From Chrysaora quinquecirrha (taxonomy: Eukaryota; Cnidaria; Scyphozoa; Semaeostomeae; Pelagiidae), in assembly GCA_014526335.1 (NCBI GenBank), contig JACTAT010000039.1:1446391-1510390 (forward strand): a stretch of 64,000 nucleotides of DNA, written 5' to 3'. Below are positions 1 to 10,112 of this stretch, in pieces. Each line of letters begins with the position of its first letter. Position 1 is the stretch's first letter. The notes beneath the pieces are model-generated. The model saw only the letters and a program-made list of their open reading frames with translations, did not search any database and was not told the origin of the DNA. A program made the position numbers and the translations under genes.

Positions 1-52
1 ATGATACATTGCAAGCATGATACAGAGAGGGTATAATTTCTAAAAGTCTAAC

Positions 53-619
53 CTGGAAGTACCCCAGGGCTTGCTCCCAGTTTCTCAGTTCAAGACAACA
101 TTTGATTAAAGTTTTATAGATTCCTTCACCATGTTGAAGTCCATTATCAATCATGCTTTTATGCAGCTGCAGAAGGGGATCGTATAATCCTGCTTTATAA
201 TAAACGTACAGGATGGTTGCTGCTATTCTCTGGGCAGGCCAATGTTTGGTCCATTCTGGGTTTTCAGACTGGAAGCCATGGAAATGACTGATAGCCTGTT
301 GATAGTATCCTTTATCTTTCGCATCTTCTAACTCTTTAAGAAATAATAAGCGCTTATTTTTTTGATCCTCACACGTTACAGAAGCTCTGTCTCGAAGTGG
401 AACTGTCTTTGAAACTTCACAAGTTGAGTTGATCAATTTCTTAGACCCAATTTCTTCATTATTGAGTACCGAACTGAATATCCTAAGATGCCTCACGTAG
501 CAACAGGGACTTGAAGAGGATATCCCATATTTAAAAGCTGCATTTATTTTACTTGATCGCTTGAAAACAGCCGAGATAATTCCATATGGAACATAATTTT
601 CCCGCCATACCTTCTTCAT
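53..619 (-). CDS. First exon of a PPR-like, possibly mitochondrial, protein (partial)
   Basis: An open frame of 189 codons runs from an ATG at 619 down to a splice donor (CAG|GTTAGA) at 53/52; the rest of the gene lies left of the window. An in-frame TAA a few codons upstream of the ATG supports this start. The first 50 or so residues are basic and serine-rich with few acids, as in a mitochondrial presequence. The end of the exon contains paired amphipathic helices with the pattern 'IYKTLIKCCLELRNWEQAL', typical of pentatricopeptide or related helical repeats, which bind organellar RNA. I do not recognise the orthologue; TPR-type repeats are the alternative. It is divergent from EXOSC9, whose ATG lies 182 bases away, so a shared promoter is likely. 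Confidence 0.6.
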
Positions 620-801
620 GCTGCCTCTGAAGTTTTAAAACCAAGGAAAATTGAATTGAATTAAACTCAGAAATATTTAAACAGCCTCGATTCCATTAGA
701 TTGGTAATGTATTTTGTTTCTGGCCTTGGCGTCCATGCTTCTTGAAGATGCAAAAGCAATTCTAAATTTCTCATTCGATTATATAAATTAATGCTTCAGA
801 A
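620..801. promoter_or_regulatory. Putative bidirectional promoter between PPR-like gene and EXOSC9
   Basis: Only 182 bases separate the two divergent start codons (619 on minus, 802 on plus), so both promoters and 5' UTRs must fit here unless unseen upstream exons exist. I see no clear TATA box in a position that would decide the direction. The assignment is inference from the head-to-head arrangement. Confidence 0.45.
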
Positions 802-805
802 ATGA
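791..805 (+). promoter_or_regulatory. Four-codon upstream ORF overlapping the EXOSC9 start
   Basis: ATG CTT CAG AAA TGA begins 11 bases before the EXOSC9 ATG, and its stop codon overlaps that ATG (AATGA). If the transcript starts upstream of 791, ribosomes would meet this minimal ORF first and would have to leak past it or reinitiate. The reading frames are seen directly; the regulatory role is inference. Confidence 0.4.
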
Positions 806-2918
806 AAGCAAGTGGTGGTACAAGATCAAATTGTGAGAAAGAATTTGTACTCAGTGCGATTGATAATGGACTTGTAAGCATTTTTTGCCTTATGGTGTGA
901 CATCAATATCAGCATTTGTCAAACTTCAATCAAGCTGCCTTCAACCATATCTATCATCATGTTATGAATTTTGATCTTATCTTCATTCGCGAAGATCAGT
1001 TGTCCATGAATTGTTAATTGGGTGCATTGTAACACAGTTGATATTAATAGTTTTATGGATGTTTATGGAGGGCAATTGAAATAAGGGGGCTTTTGATGTT
1101 CTACTTTTCATTCTACTGATGGTAACCCTCAATTAAGCCCCCCCACCCTTTGATTGAACACTTTCCTTGAGTAAGCACCAAGAAGTAACTCCAGAATTTA
1201 CTGTGAGTCATCAAATGCTGATTTATGTTTTAGCGTCTTGATGGTAGAAAGAACTATGACTTCAGAAGACTGAAAATCTCGTTTGGTGAATCATTTGGAC
1301 ATTGTGATGTGTGCCTTGGTAGCACAAGGTATATTGACTATTTTATATTGATTTTGGACCCTATTAGATCTGACGGACCTTGTTTTTCCTTTCTTTGAAA
1401 TAAATTAACAACAGAATATCCTTGCTTTGTTCTAGGTGTTTGGCACAAGTTAGCTGTGAAGTGGTAAAACCAAATCAAAATCGTCCAACAGAAGGGCAGT
1501 TATTCTTGAATTTAGAGCTATCACCCATGGCATCACCTGCTTTTGAAAGTGGAAGGTATTACACGCAATTTTTTTTATAAGCAACTTCGCTCAGCCCTAG
1601 TTCCAAAAGTTGCTTATTTTTGGACCTTTTATGGCCACCTTTTAGTAGCAAAAGTTGCTAAATAGTTGCTTAATTTTAACTGTATCATTTTTGCCCTAAG
1701 AATAGTATAGAGGTTAGAAAAACGGCAAAATCTAACATTGCACATAAAATGACTGGAATTATTTCTCCCTACTGATATTGTTACCATTTGAGACTTGGTA
1801 TTGAAAGTTAAACAGAAACCCCTCAATGAAATGCCTCACTTAACAAGAAATACTCCGTTTATATGCGAGTTTTGACGACAAATGAATTGAAATAGCCTCT
1901 ACTTTGATCAATCCTTGATTGCTTGCAGTGATATAAATTATAAAAAATTTTAAAAGTTGCTTAGGTTTTCTTCCTCATGTGGTACTATACGTTGCTTAAA
2001 CTTTCAAGCCTACTACATCTTGGTTGCTTATAAGCAGTTGCTTATAAAAAAAACTGCGTGTATGCAAGTTTCCTCTGTATATTTTTCATTAATACCGAAT
2101 TTTTGCAACCATTAGCATACCACAGTAGATGGGATTCAAACCTGGACTGTATGACCCAAGAGCCAATAACATTTCCACTATGCTGTAGAGCCCAATAAAA
2201 TTGACAAGTTTCCTCTGTCATATTTTTAAGCATCAATGTCCTGTCATGAAAAATCCTTAGTGGCTACACGCCAGACAAAATGCTGCAACTGTAGTTCTGC
2301 CACAATCAACTTGTGTTATAAGAAGAATAGGTCCTAGAAAATGTCCAGGAAAAGGTGCAAAACAATGCAGTGTTTTGTGTCACCGATGAAAAAAGACCAA
2401 CTACATGCTGCAACATTACTGGCAACAAGCAAAGTCATGTCACCAAAATTTCAACCAAAGCAATATTCTACGACCGTATTTCCTAAGGTCCTAGAACATT
2501 TTGTTCCAAAATATATCCCTGGCTATGCATGTGATGCTTAGTTTTTCTGGTCTCAGCGAAAACTTTTGAACATGTTCTGTAGTTATTTCTGTAGTTGCAC
2601 GTGTAGCCACAGTTTTAGTGGAATTCAAACCCTTGCATGTTTTACCTATAAAAGCTGGGTAAAAAAGCACCTTATCTACTTTAAGGCTACACCACCGCTA
2701 ACCTGATTGCCAGGGGTCAATTGACTACCAACCTCTCCTTATGGCTTTTTATCATCATGTGTCTCCCTGCTTAATTTGTCAACTTCAGTGTAGTATCTAA
2801 TAACTCCCTTTCTAGACCTTCAAATTATGCTACAGAAATGAATCGCTTTATTGAAAGATGTCTGAGGGAATCAAGGCCAATTGATTTAGAGTCGCTGTGC
2901 ATTCTAGCTGGAGAAAAG
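802..2918 (+). CDS. EXOSC9: EXOSC9 exons 1-4
   Basis: Exon 1 (802-873) encodes the N-terminal helix ending in DNGL. Exon 2 (1234-1328) starts RLDGRKNYDFRRLKISFGE, the conserved family opening. Exon 3 (1436-1555) carries CLAQVSCEVVKPNQNRPTEG and the LELSPMASPAF strand. Exon 4 (2816-2918) carries NRFIERCLRESRPIDLESLC. These match the EXOSC9 family closely enough that borders and phases are unambiguous. Intron 3 (1556-2815) is enlarged by a 499-base MITE starting six bases after the exon. Confidence 0.92.
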
Positions 2919-5900
2919 GTAAAATTATAAATTATAGCATTCCTGCAATTTAAGACCTCATGGAAACCTCTTATAATGCCCACTCTAGGATCAATCTTCT
3001 TGTCCATTGCGTGCAGAGGTGTCATTTCATATTTGCAGGCCATACTAAGAATAAAAGCGTAGGGGTGCAATGAATCACTCTCCTTTTGCAAAAAAGGTGT
3101 CTGAGTTTGTTATTTTGGGTTTTTCCGTTGAATGTGCATGATAGCACGCTTCTGCTTCCACATGTTTCTTAACGTGCTAAGACGCGCTTTATTTCAGCCG
3201 TATTTTTTAGCTTCTTTCATTAAATAATCACATTTATCAGATTTTCGTTCACTTGAATATGTTGTATACAATAATGCAATGACTAAAACGTAAAACCCCA
3301 CGACTTGTTTTTGGTTTCCATTCCATTAATACGATAATTAAGATAAATATCACAAGATAACGGCGATACTAAAACGATTTCCGCGATTATTTGATGAAGA
3401 GAATTCAGATGGAAGAAGTATTTGCCTTGAACTTATGGTGCAGACAGAAGACTGTAATTATAGACACAGACGTTTTAATCTCAACGATATTCAAGCGTTG
3501 TGGACATAAGTGGATTCGTGTGCCAGCCTAGGTGTGCTTGTCTTGGAATTTTGTGAAATCAAGCCTGCCAGATTAGGATTATGATAGACTTGGTAGGGAT
3601 GAAGCAGCATTTCCCAATCCAGCGCCAATCACTAGTACCTAGAAGCATTAGTTTCCGCAGCTTAAAATGCGTTTTGTGTTGATTTCGATATGTGAATTCA
3701 CTTGTTCACAGTTTCCATAGCTCAAATGAAATGAATGATCTCTTCAGTTTTTCAACCTTAGGTAAAACAAATATGAATTCTGAGTTTCCAAGTTTGGTTA
3801 TGGTAGGTATGATTTGCATTGTTTCAGGTCTGGTGTCTTCGAGTTGACATTCAAGTTTTGGATGATTCTGGCAACATTATGGATTGTGCTTGCATTGCAG
3901 CTATCAGTGCATTGGCACATTTCAGGTATTCTTTTTGTACCCTTCTTGATTTCTATTCTTTAGTTTTCCTTATTGATAATCTATGTGCGAATTTCACTAT
4001 TTCGAAGAAAGATGCAAATAAATTTTCATTGCTTGAGGGTTAGATTTGCTTTACAGCCTGATATAGCAAATATCTGTTAAGTGAAAAAGGGTCTTAATGT
4101 TTAAGTTTCTTTGCAGACGTCCTGATGTCAGTGTTCATGGCAAAGAGGTTACAGTAGTAAGTATTTGCCTCATATAGTCAACTTTCTCTAAGTAAACCTT
4201 TCTATAAATTAGATTCCTTTATAAATCGGACAGTAAATTTTCGTCCCTGTTGACCAATCTCATTTTTAAGTCACCCTTTATGCCAGACATCTCCTTAAGA
4301 AAGACACAGTAAGGTCTCTGGCCAAAGGACCAAGGACTGTTTTTCAAACATTTGAAATTCGCTCATCAACCAATTTTTGAACGTTTATCCACTTCACAAA
4401 ACATTTCTTGTCCTGCAGATATATCTTCAAACGTTTGAAGTCTTCTTTTACATTTACATATTAAGCTTTTCACTTTATTAATGTTCCTTCGTGTGGTGTT
4501 CTTTTGTGTTCTTTTTCGTAATTATTTTAATCTTTGGTTTCTTATCTTAGCATTCTCTCGATGAAAAAGAACCAATTCCACTCAATGTGCACCACATGCC
4601 GATCTGTGTCACTTTCGGATTTATCGAATTAAGGTATGTATCCTCATATTTCGAGGATCTCATGCCTCGGTCTCTACTGAGCTTCCGTGAACCACTCATA
4701 AGCATACCATGCGTTCCCCTCGTTTCATTGTTGTTGCCAGTGAACTAATCAAACAAGCTGTTTAACCAGCGCAATATCCTTAAAGAAGACTTCTTTTTGG
4801 ACATACTGTTTCCAGATAGCATTGTTTTGTGAAGCAACAACCTTATTATTATTTTTATATGTCTGTTTTGGTCTAAAGCTAGGCTTATGTTGGCAATGCG
4901 CAAAGTCAGAACTAGCTGCCGACTGCTAATCGATGGTCTCTTGGAAGTTATTTATCACAACCGACCTGTCAACATAAGTTCTCTGGTAACTAGAAAGCAA
5001 CTAGTTCCTTTTTGACGACAACTAGTAGGTGCACAATTCCAGAAAATTGGGCATTTTCTACTTCCGTGATTAGTTGACAAATGATTGCCGTCAGTCGCAG
5101 TCTGCATGAGTGCGACCATAGAGATAATGATTGCGACTGGGATAATCTGTAACCTGTAAATTCTGACTAGTTGTTGAGATGTCGACGCAAATTAGCAATT
5201 ACAGCTTAATGGATCATTTCCTAAGCCTTAAACCACGATATGTCGCGAAGCTTTTCTTTCTGTGGAAAGGGTTTCGCCTAGTGTAAACTCAGCTAAACGG
5301 TTTGTGCAGCAAAAGTAATTTTCTGTGCATTAAAATTGAAGTTCTTTCGATTTCTTTTCAAGGGATAAGTCTATCATCGATCCTACCGACCTAGAAGAAT
5401 CCATCATAGATGGTCACATGATAATGGCCATGAATTCTCATTCAGAGATTTGTTGTGCGAAAATGGCTGGTGTTTCTGTAAACGTGGACCAGGTACTTTT
5501 ACTGTAAATATAAATGCTGTACTAAACTGTTTTCTTTGCAATGCTACTTCCAAAATTCCCAAACGAACAGTTGCCCTAAATAATCGAGAAGCAGGGCGTT
5601 TGTTATTTAACTTAGAAAGCCTTCTTGAATGTCCACTTCTTTACTTTTGTACTTTCCAATCTTTTAGATCATGATGTGCTGCAACGTTGCGATCGCCAGA
5701 GTCAATGAAATCACTGAAATTATTAAAAAGAGTCTCGAAAATGACTACAAAAAGAGGTTTGTGAATTAAGAGTTTGTATAAACTGAATGTCTGTTGTTTC
5801 ACAAGGTCCTTATTCCAGACAACCAGCAACTGGTAAATTGGATCAGCTATAACAACTATACGTGTTTAAGGCGGATTGCCACTAAAATTGATACGCATCT

Positions 5901-7608
5901 CAACACGAATCGGACGCTTGATACAGTGCGCACGTATCAAAATTTATTTTGGCGCCAATTTGCTTTTATTTTTCGTTTCTCATGTTGCTGCTATGAAAAA
6001 CATAAATGATACCTCTCCTTAGTGGGCGAAGGACTTTGCTTCTAGTTTTAAAACAAAACAATAAAATCAAAGGGCTCTTGGGCTGTGATACGCGAACTCC
6101 GTGAAAAAGTTGACTTGGAGTGAACTTTTCGATCGCCCAATCATTTCAACATTCTTAAAAATAGTCGTTCGAAAGCCTTGTAAGTCACTTTTCGTGATCC
6201 ATAAACGTCTCCATTCTTCTTATAACATAAATAAATAAGATCCACATGATTGTGTAACTAATTTGATATTTTCAGGTTTCCTCCGAAAGACAAAAGCAGA
6301 ATGAAGCCGATTGGAGACGATTTCGAGGAAATGATGATCACAAAAACTATTGCACAACCAACGAATATTGACATAACAGAATCAGTCAGAGAATCGAAAG
6401 GTATTGGGTCCAAATTATTTTACACTCATGCCACTTTATGCCATTTTGATTCACTTATTTTCAGGATTCACCAGAGTTTATACATTTCATTAGTATAATT
6501 TAGATACTTTTTTCTGAGCTACAAAGAACTTTTCTCTCCAATCACCTATTTAGAAGGAGTAGGGACGGTCGGGTAGGCCTTTAATAGGCTTAAAACAGGT
6601 TGGCTTTCGATAATTTTTGGATTTTGATAGTAAGAAGTCGAAAATTTGTCCACCAAGAATAGTTGAACCAGCATTCCTAATGTCAATGGAGACTTCCGCA
6701 AAAGTTGGCGGTCATTTGTTCTTATTCAAGATTTTTTAAGAGAATTCAAGGAATAATTTCCTTATAGTTGTTAAATTTCCTTATTGTGTTTGTTCTCCGC
6801 TGCAGCTGTGAAAAATACGTAACTAGGGAAATTATTTCCCGAACATCTTGAAAAAAACAAAGGACATCAGCAGTCCGCCATCTTTGGTGGAAGACTCTGT
6901 TGTTGGGGGCTGGAATAAGAATGCCCTCGGTGAAAACTGCCCAAACGGTTAATTGGCTAACGACGCACTATCCAACAAAATTTATTTAACCGAATAAGTT
7001 TCTTATATTCTTAGTACCTTTGTAGTGGTCATTATCTTTCCACGTGTGTTTATTAAATATTTTTCTTTGATTTGTAGAAATTTCGAAAAGCGTAAGAGTT
7101 GAGACGTATCCTTTCATTGTTTCAAAAGTAATGCCTAATTGATTTAAATGCTAACATTACTGTTCAACAGTCAAGAAATTATGTTGATTTTGATCATCGA
7201 AGCTTAGCTGCCAATGCATCATAGCTTCTCTTCATCTGTTTTCATAAATAAAATTTCCTTCATTTATAAGCAGTCCAGAGACGTCAGAAGTCACCTTGAA
7301 GGTACGGTGTTATTTTGATGCTTTGTAGAAAAGATCTTATTATGGCAGAAACATGTTGGCATTGTCTTTACAAGAGTTTGAGCATCAGGCTTATTTTCTC
7401 GATCTTCATCATCATCACCATCACTATCAGTCATGATCATTATAATCATCATGATCATCACCTTCATCATCGTCACCATCCTTATCATATCATCATGATA
7501 ATCAACATCACCTTAACACCTCCATCAGTCCTTATCCTGCTCATCATCGTCATCATCATCACCTTCATCATTGTCATCATCATCATCATCATTATCACCA
7601 TCACCATC

Positions 7609-7640
<32 letters not shown>

Positions 7641-10112
7641 CATCTACATCATCATCATCATGATAATAATCATTATCATCGTAATCACCATCAGTTTTGA
7701 AGATTAGTCATAAAGATAACGATCGGTCATCATCATCATCCTCGTCGTCATCAGCATCATCACGATCATCAACGTCATTAGTGATTGCCGATTTCGTGCC
7801 TAAGTATTAAACGATTTCAATCTTAAAATTGTTGGTCACTATTTTAATGCATTTTAGTTATTTAATTATTCACTTTTGCTTGGTTTTCATTAGGCAGCAG
7901 ACATTGGCAACATTGGAAATGGAGAATCCAGTGTATGGGTTATAAGCGATGATGATGATGATATGAAAGATGACATCACCGATCACGTTGAAATAAGAAG
8001 GCCCACGAAAGAAAAGCGGCAACCAAAGGGAAAAGATTATATCGTCCTTGATGGTAATTGTGCATTTTTATTTAATATTTTTAAGAAAGGGGAAGCACAC
8101 AGTAGAATCTTTTTAACGTCTAAGGGCGTGTTTTTGTTTGGACCGATTATGAAATTGGTATATTGTTCATAGCCCAGAAAAGTGTTCAACCTTTACGGAG
8201 AAAGAAGTTCTAGATGCAAGTCTTCCTCGCTTAACAATAAAAATGGTGCATGTCTTGGGTGCGGCATGAGATTCTCTCATCTTCTCGAACTTCCTCCGGT
8301 CACTGAACGCAACTTTTTTAGAATTTCCCGTTTTAAAATTCCCAACTAAACCCTATGAATGTTTTGATCTTCTACGACAATATCGCGCAACGAATGCTGC
8401 TTATTTATGCTTGTCAAGTGATGTTCTGCGACGTTGCCAAACGTTCAAACATTGCTTGATAAGCTAATTCCAAATTTTTGACCGACAATGTTCGATCGTT
8501 TGACCATTGCCTAAGTATTGTGATACTATTCTACACATTTCTACACCACTAGTTGGCTGATACGCAGGAGTGGTCATCTATATACAACTTCGATCAATCG
8601 AAACATTTGCACTGATTTGGTACTGTATTTTGAACCATGCATGTACACTATAATAGGGTATTCAATAGTAGGATTTACTTTTATTTACACGCATTTTTTT
8701 ATAAGGAAGTGCTTTATAAGGAAGGTAGTACTCAGGCTGGCAAAAACTTAAGGAATTTCTAGTACTGGACCGGAGACTACTAAGGAATCTGACTTTTCTT
8801 TAACGTAGCATTACAATTGAAAAAATGAAGTTTTGAATTAACAGAGCAAGCAATACCTATCACCAATGGTTTTCAATCAGTATTCATTTCTACTCGTCTT
8901 CTGAAACCTTTATGACCTATATTTCCTTGACCATTGGTTGTTTTTAAGAATCACAAAGTAAGAGGTTAAGGAATTGCTAAGGAATATTGAGTACTCAATT
9001 CTCAACATCAGTTAAGGAATTTTCAGTACTGACCCTGAGCCGAACTTCCTTTTATAAAAAAATGCGTGTATTTGCTTTTACTCATTACATATCTCTATTG
9101 CTGTCCTCTCTTGAAGCATGGAGCCTACATTCTTTATCGATCTTGTGGTCTGAGCATACCTAGTTTAGACTGAACATGACATAGGTGATGTATTTGTTCC
9201 GTGAAATGGGTGAACTTCTCAATATTTCTTAACTATCATTGCTATTTTCAGATGATATGAGCAGTGAAGAAGAAGAGACAATGCAACTGACATCTGAAGA
9301 TTTTGGTTTCACTAACAGGTGAGATCTGGTTATGCTTTTAAAAGAAAAGTTGAAAACCTTTTGCACGGAATTATGTTCCTCCAGCAATGCTTACTTTTCT
9401 TTTCTTTACTTTGCTTTACTTTTCTTTTACTTTACCTTACTTAACTTAGCTTTTGCTTGAATTAACTTACTTTACTTTACTTTACTTTTTTTTCTTTTCC
9501 TTATTTTACTTGACATTACTTATATTTACTTTTCCTTACTTTCCTTACTTTACTTTACTGTTACTTGACTTGACTTGACTTGGCTTTACTTTGCTTTTCT
9601 TGAACTTAATTTACTTAACCTTACCTTACCTAACCTTACTTTATTTTACTTTATTTTTCTTTACTTTACTTTGCTTTACTTTACTTTACTTTTCTTTTGC
9701 TTCATCTTGCTTGACTTTACTATTACTTGAATTAACTTTATTTTACTTTACTTACTTTTACTTAACTTTACTTTACTTTACTTTAATTTTATTGATTTTA
9801 GTTTACTTTATCTACTTCACTTTATTTTGTTTTACTTTACTTTACTTTAATTTTCTCTACTTTACTTTACTTTACTTTACTTTGCCGTACTTTAATTAAC
9901 TTTGCTTAACTTTTCTTTGTTTTGCTTTTCCTAACAGCAAACCATCAAAAATCGACGAAGAGAACGTTGACCCAACGACGATAAAAAATGAAACATCAAC
10001 AAAAACCGTGCAGAAAGAAAAATCATCAAACATTTCGTCTTCAGAAAAGAATTTTAATACTTCTGAACAAAGTCAAAAAAAGAAGAATAAAAAGAAAAAG
10101 AAAAAGACGTGA
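802..10112 (+). CDS. EXOSC9: EXOSC9 / RRP45, exosome complex core subunit (15-exon gene)
   Basis: Predicted exons: 802-873, 1234-1328, 1436-1555, 2816-2918, 3828-3925, 4117-4156, 4551-4633, 5363-5492, 5668-5756, 6276-6400, 7078-7091 (tentative), 7274-7301 (tentative), 7898-8053, 9252-9318, 9938-10112. All have GT-AG borders and matching phases; the sum is 465 codons including the stop, against about 440 residues in human EXOSC9. The protein opens MKASGGTRSNCEKEFVL, and the RNase PH fold spans roughly residues 25-276, with hallmarks RLDGR, LAQVSCEVVKP, EGQLFLNLELSPMASPAF and HHMPICVTFGF. In animals this subunit is part of the six-member RNase PH ring of the nuclear and cytoplasmic RNA exosome; it is catalytically inactive and helps form the RNA channel. 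The tail (about 277-464) is acidic, then ends in a lysine-rich stretch like the human tail. Confidence 0.93.
1562..2060. mobile_element. MITE copy 1 (TA-flanked, CACGC termini) in EXOSC9 intron 3
   Basis: Ends are CACGCAATTTTTTTTATAAG and its near-inverse CTTATAAAAAAAACTGCGTG, flanked by TA at 1560-1561 and 2061-2062, as for Tc1/mariner-type insertions. No transposase is encoded. The interior repeats the octamer GTTGCTTA or its complement in several places. The left TA lies at positions +5/+6 of the splice donor of exon 3. Confidence 0.75.
2131..2185 (-). repeat. tRNA-like SINE core (A and B box)
   Basis: On the minus strand CAGCATAGTGG resembles a pol III A box and GGTTTGAATCCC a B box, about 40 bases apart as in a tRNA gene. 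It lies inside intron 3 just past the MITE. No cloverleaf with a credible anticodon arm was found, so a SINE head or decayed tRNA pseudogene is meant. Confidence 0.35.
2919..3827. other. EXOSC9 intron 4, no other feature seen
   Basis: 909 bases of AT-rich sequence between exons 4 and 5. Short open frames on the minus strand across it overlap exon 4 and have no recognisable product. Nothing else stands out. Confidence 0.6.
3828..5756 (+). CDS. EXOSC9: EXOSC9 exons 5-9 (second half of RNase PH fold)
   Basis: Exon 5 (3828-3925): VWCLRVDIQVLDDSGNIMDC, the conserved strand-helix of the family. Exon 6 (4117-4156): RRPDVSVHGKEVTV. Exon 7 (4551-4633): PIPLNVHHMPICVTFGFIEL. Exon 8 (5363-5492): DPTDLEESIIDGHMIMAMN then ICCAKMAGVSV. 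Exon 9 (5668-5756): NVAIARVNEITEIIKKSLEN, the terminal helix. All junction phases agree. Introns here (3926-4116, 4157-4550, 4634-5362, 5493-5667) hold no further coding I can see. Confidence 0.92.
4313..4450. repeat. Diverged fragment of the CCTGGCCAAA...CAAACATT MITE family
   Basis: The stretch begins TAAGGTCTCTGGCCAAAGGA and contains CAAACATTTG and CAAACGTTTG in both orientations, like the better preserved TWA-flanked elements at 36718 and 51655. It is decayed and its right end is unclear. Confidence 0.35.
4634..5362. other. EXOSC9 intron 7, no other feature seen
   Basis: 729 bases with several CTAGTT-containing stretches but no coding potential and no clear repeat ends. Confidence 0.5.
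6276..6400 (+). CDS. EXOSC9: EXOSC9 exon 10
   Basis: G TTT CCT CCG completes the arginine codon from exon 9 and gives RFPPKDKSRMKPIGDDFEEM and then an isoleucine/threonine-rich linker ending VRESK. The exon ends in phase 1 at AAAG|GTATTG. It starts the divergent tail and is less conserved than the ring domain. Confidence 0.8.
6401..7897. other. EXOSC9 intron 10-12 region with (ATC)n microsatellite at 7395-7780
   Basis: Apart from the two tentative micro-exons this interval is non-coding. From 7395 to 7780 it is a degenerate ATC/ATCATC repeat; long 'ORFs' rich in His, Ile and Met through it are artefacts of trinucleotide repetition without stops. Confidence 0.75.
7078..7301 (+). CDS. EXOSC9: Two tentative EXOSC9 micro-exons (7078-7091 and 7274-7301)
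   Basis: A 14-base piece (TTTGTAG|AAATTTCG...AGC|GTAAGA) and a 28-base piece (AAGCAG|TCCAGAG...GAAG|GTACGG) have good splice borders and add EISKSSRDVRSHLE in frame between exon 10 and exon 13. Together they are 42 bases, so skipping both also keeps the frame. They may be a cassette or not exons at all; neither can be checked by homology because this tail is not conserved. Confidence 0.35.
7898..10112 (+). CDS. EXOSC9: EXOSC9 exons 13-15 (acidic tail, lysine-rich end, stop)
   Basis: Exon 13 (7898-8053) is open only in the frame giving VWVISDDDDDMKDD, then PTKEKRQPKGKDYIVLD. Exon 14 (9252-9318) continues DDMSSEEEETMQLTSEDFGF. Exon 15 (9938-10112) ends in a run of Lys and Asn, KKNKKKKKKT, then TGA. 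VWVIS-DDDDD and IVLD-DD both look like SUMO-interacting motifs (hydrophobic core followed by acids); the human protein has a comparable motif in its tail. Intron 14 (9319-9937) is almost entirely a TTTAC repeat. Confidence 0.85.
8360..8530. repeat. Diverged fragment of the CAAACATTGCTTGA MITE family
   Basis: Contains GACGTTGCCAAACGTTCAAA, CATTGCTTGATAAGC and CGATCGTTTGACCATTGCCT, matching pieces of the elements at 36718 and 51655. No clean ends or target duplication can be read. Confidence 0.4.
8688..9068. mobile_element. MITE copy 2 (TA-flanked, CACGC termini) in EXOSC9 intron 13
   Basis: Termini CACGCATTTTTTTATAAGGA and TCCTTTTATAAAAAAATGCG TG are inverse of each other and flanked by TA (8686-8687 and 9069-9070). 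The interior repeats AAGGAA, the counterpart of AAGCAA in copy 1. It encodes nothing and belongs to the same family as elements at 1562, 55660 and 60368. Confidence 0.7.
9385..9930. repeat. (TTTAC)n pentanucleotide tract filling EXOSC9 intron 14
   Basis: About 545 bases of TTTAC with TTTTC, TTGAC and TTAAC variants. It reaches to within a few bases of the acceptor CTAACAG at 9931-9937, so the whole intron is one long pyrimidine-rich tract on the sense strand. The ORF through it (Leu, Phe, Tyr, Thr only) is not a gene. Confidence 0.9.

Noticed and set aside
7291..7707. Long His/Ile/Met/Asp-rich ORFs on both strands (also at 10333-10867, 14286-14658, 48189-48588)
   Set aside because: They are frames through ATC/GAT trinucleotide repeats, which contain no stop codons; no splice or family evidence.
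9591..9899. Leu/Phe/Tyr-rich membrane-like ORF
   Set aside because: Product of the TTTAC pentanucleotide repeat in an EXOSC9 intron.
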